A stretch of 5,850 nucleotides of DNA, taken from the NCBI GenBank assembly GCA_028823075.1, contig JAPKCE010000139.1, forward strand, positions 1 through 5,850, read 5' to 3'. Position 1 is the first letter of the stretch. Each line of letters starts with the position of its first letter. The notes beneath the pieces are model-generated. The model was not told the DNA's origin. It made no database searches and was given only the letters and a program-made list of their open reading frames with translations. The position numbers were made by a program, and so were the translations under genes. The stretch is from Myxococcota bacterium (lineage in GTDB: Bacteria > Myxococcota > UBA4151). Below are positions 5,491 through 5,850 of this stretch, one piece after another.

Positions 5491-5520
5491 CTCACGGCAC
5501 CACCGAAATGGTGGTGCGAG
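5491..5520 (-). promoter_or_regulatory. S6:S18-binding leader motif (autoregulatory RNA) of rpsF-rpsR-rplI
   Basis: Read as RNA from 5520 down, there is an outer stem CUCG (5517-5520) with UGAG (5491-5494), the last pair being G-U. Inside it is a perfect seven-pair hairpin, CACCACC (5510-5516) and GGUGGUG (5498-5504), with loop AUUUC. The bases CCG (5495-5497) are left as a bulge on the 3' side between the two helices. A CCG bulge flanked by a stem and a hairpin is the published description of the S6:S18 complex-binding motif, which mimics the 16S rRNA site and sits in rpsF leaders. It lies 18 bases before the rpsF ATG, immediately upstream of the ribosome binding site. Binding by surplus S6:S18 would be expected to repress translation; that step is inference here. 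Confidence 0.75.
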
Positions 5521-5561
5521 GATATGTTTTTCCCAGGACCAAATGCCGTGGGCGGGGCGCC

Positions 5562-5590
5562 CTAGCAAAGCGATCGGGCGGCCGCAACAA
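5562..5590 (-). promoter_or_regulatory. Candidate promoter of the rpsF operon
   Basis: The minus strand has TTGTTG (5585-5590), a 17-base spacer and TGCTAG (5562-5567). An A-rich run (AAAAAACCAA, 5601-5610) lies upstream where an UP element would be. The bases after the -10 are GC-rich (GGGCGCC), as in stringently controlled promoters. Transcription from about 5555 would give a leader of about 80 bases that contains the S6:S18 motif. Both boxes are weak matches. Confidence 0.3.
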
Positions 5591-5712
5591 GAAGTGACGC
5601 TTGGTTTTTTGCTGCGAAGATAATCACAACCGGCGCTGGAGCGGGGTTGAATAGTCGAGGCTCGGAACTCGCTATAGCAAGGAGCGTTATTGCTCCCGGA
5701 AACAGAACCCAA

Positions 5713-5734
5713 ATTGAGCAATGTGGCGCTCAAT
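5713..5734. repeat. Seven-base inverted repeat upstream of rpsF
   Basis: ATTGAGC (5713-5719) and GCTCAAT (5728-5734) are perfect inverted arms around an eight-base centre. On the minus strand the repeat is followed by TTGGGTTCTGTTT, so it could be a weak terminator of a gene to the right of the window. The symmetry would equally suit a protein binding site. Neither can be settled here. Confidence 0.3.
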
Positions 5735-5850
5735 GAACTGCACGAAATGAAGCATGTGGCTTCTTCGCCCCAGGGTGTCTGACCAAGAGGCATCCGCACC
5801 CCGCCAATTCCAGGGAAACGATCGAAAGGCAGATCAAGGTGGCAACTCAG

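Larger units (their letters stand above)
5473..5850. other. Non-coding region upstream of rpsF
   Basis: No convincing gene is seen in these 378 bases. One minus-strand frame stays open across the whole stretch to a TAA at 5473-5475, but its translation is rich in Cys, Ser, Pro and Trp with no domain-like pattern, and it would read through the leader hairpin. The region holds the rpsF leader element, a candidate promoter, a seven-base inverted repeat at 5713-5734, a shorter hairpin at 5681-5696 and the palindrome GCTATAGC at 5671-5678. No tRNA or other structural RNA was recognised. Confidence 0.6.

Noticed and set aside
4798..5565. 255-codon open frame on the plus strand encoding a Gly/Phe/Ser-rich protein
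   Set aside because: The FGFGFG- and FSSF-like repeats are the reverse complement of the Ala/Glu/Lys repeats of the S6 tail. The frame also runs through the rpsF leader. It is a shadow.
5473..5799. 108-codon open frame on the minus strand directly before rpsF
   Set aside because: It is open but rich in Cys, Ser, Trp and Pro with no recognisable family. It would read through the S6:S18 hairpin and end inside the spacer after the rpsF ribosome binding site. It has no convincing ribosome binding site of its own.
5591..5850. Possible tRNA gene, prompted by GGGTTC in the minus-strand reading near 5708
   Set aside because: No T-arm stem, anticodon arm or acceptor stem could be folded around it.

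Overview
The window reads almost entirely on the minus strand and holds two conserved housekeeping operons head to tail. Reading from high to low coordinates, these are a ribosomal protein operon, rpsF-rpsR-rplI (S6, S18, L9), and an F-type ATP synthase operon, atpX-atpF-atpH-atpA-atpG (b', b, delta, alpha, gamma). The atpG gene runs off the left edge, so the complete gamma C-terminus and any atpD/atpC lie outside. The atpG reading frame was found by translating leftward from the ATG at 761. It contains no stop before the edge.

The organism is a bacterium of middling G+C, by eye in the mid-50s percent. Several traits suggest a lineage of the former Deltaproteobacteria (Myxococcota, Bradymonadota, Desulfobacterota and relatives): separate b' and b genes, an atp operon that starts at b' with no a or c subunit gene just upstream, and a b subunit with a signal-peptide-like N-terminus. 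This is an inference from gene organisation and protein character, not a database placement.

Layout: 5473-5850 is non-coding as far as can be seen. It carries a weak candidate promoter (5562-5590) and, just before rpsF, an RNA hairpin with a 3' CCG bulge (5491-5520) that fits the known S6:S18 autoregulatory leader. Positions 4068-5472 are rpsF, rpsR and rplI, tightly packed with an 8-base rpsF/rpsR overlap. Positions 4000-4046 are a strong intrinsic terminator closing that operon. Positions 3880-3999 hold a candidate promoter and a tandem TGTTAA pair ahead of the ATP synthase genes. Positions 1-3879 are the ATP synthase genes, with start/stop overlaps at atpX/atpF and atpF/atpH and short spacers elsewhere.

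S6 and S18 bind 16S rRNA as a heterodimer in the 30S subunit, and L9 is a 50S protein. The b' and b subunits form the peripheral stalk, delta joins it to F1, alpha forms the non-catalytic half of the F1 hexamer, and gamma is the rotor shaft. I see no novel multi-gene system. The most informative features are the S6:S18 leader, the repeat-built Ala/Lys/Glu tail of S6 with a second acidic tail on L9, and a hairpin placed against the atpA ribosome binding site.
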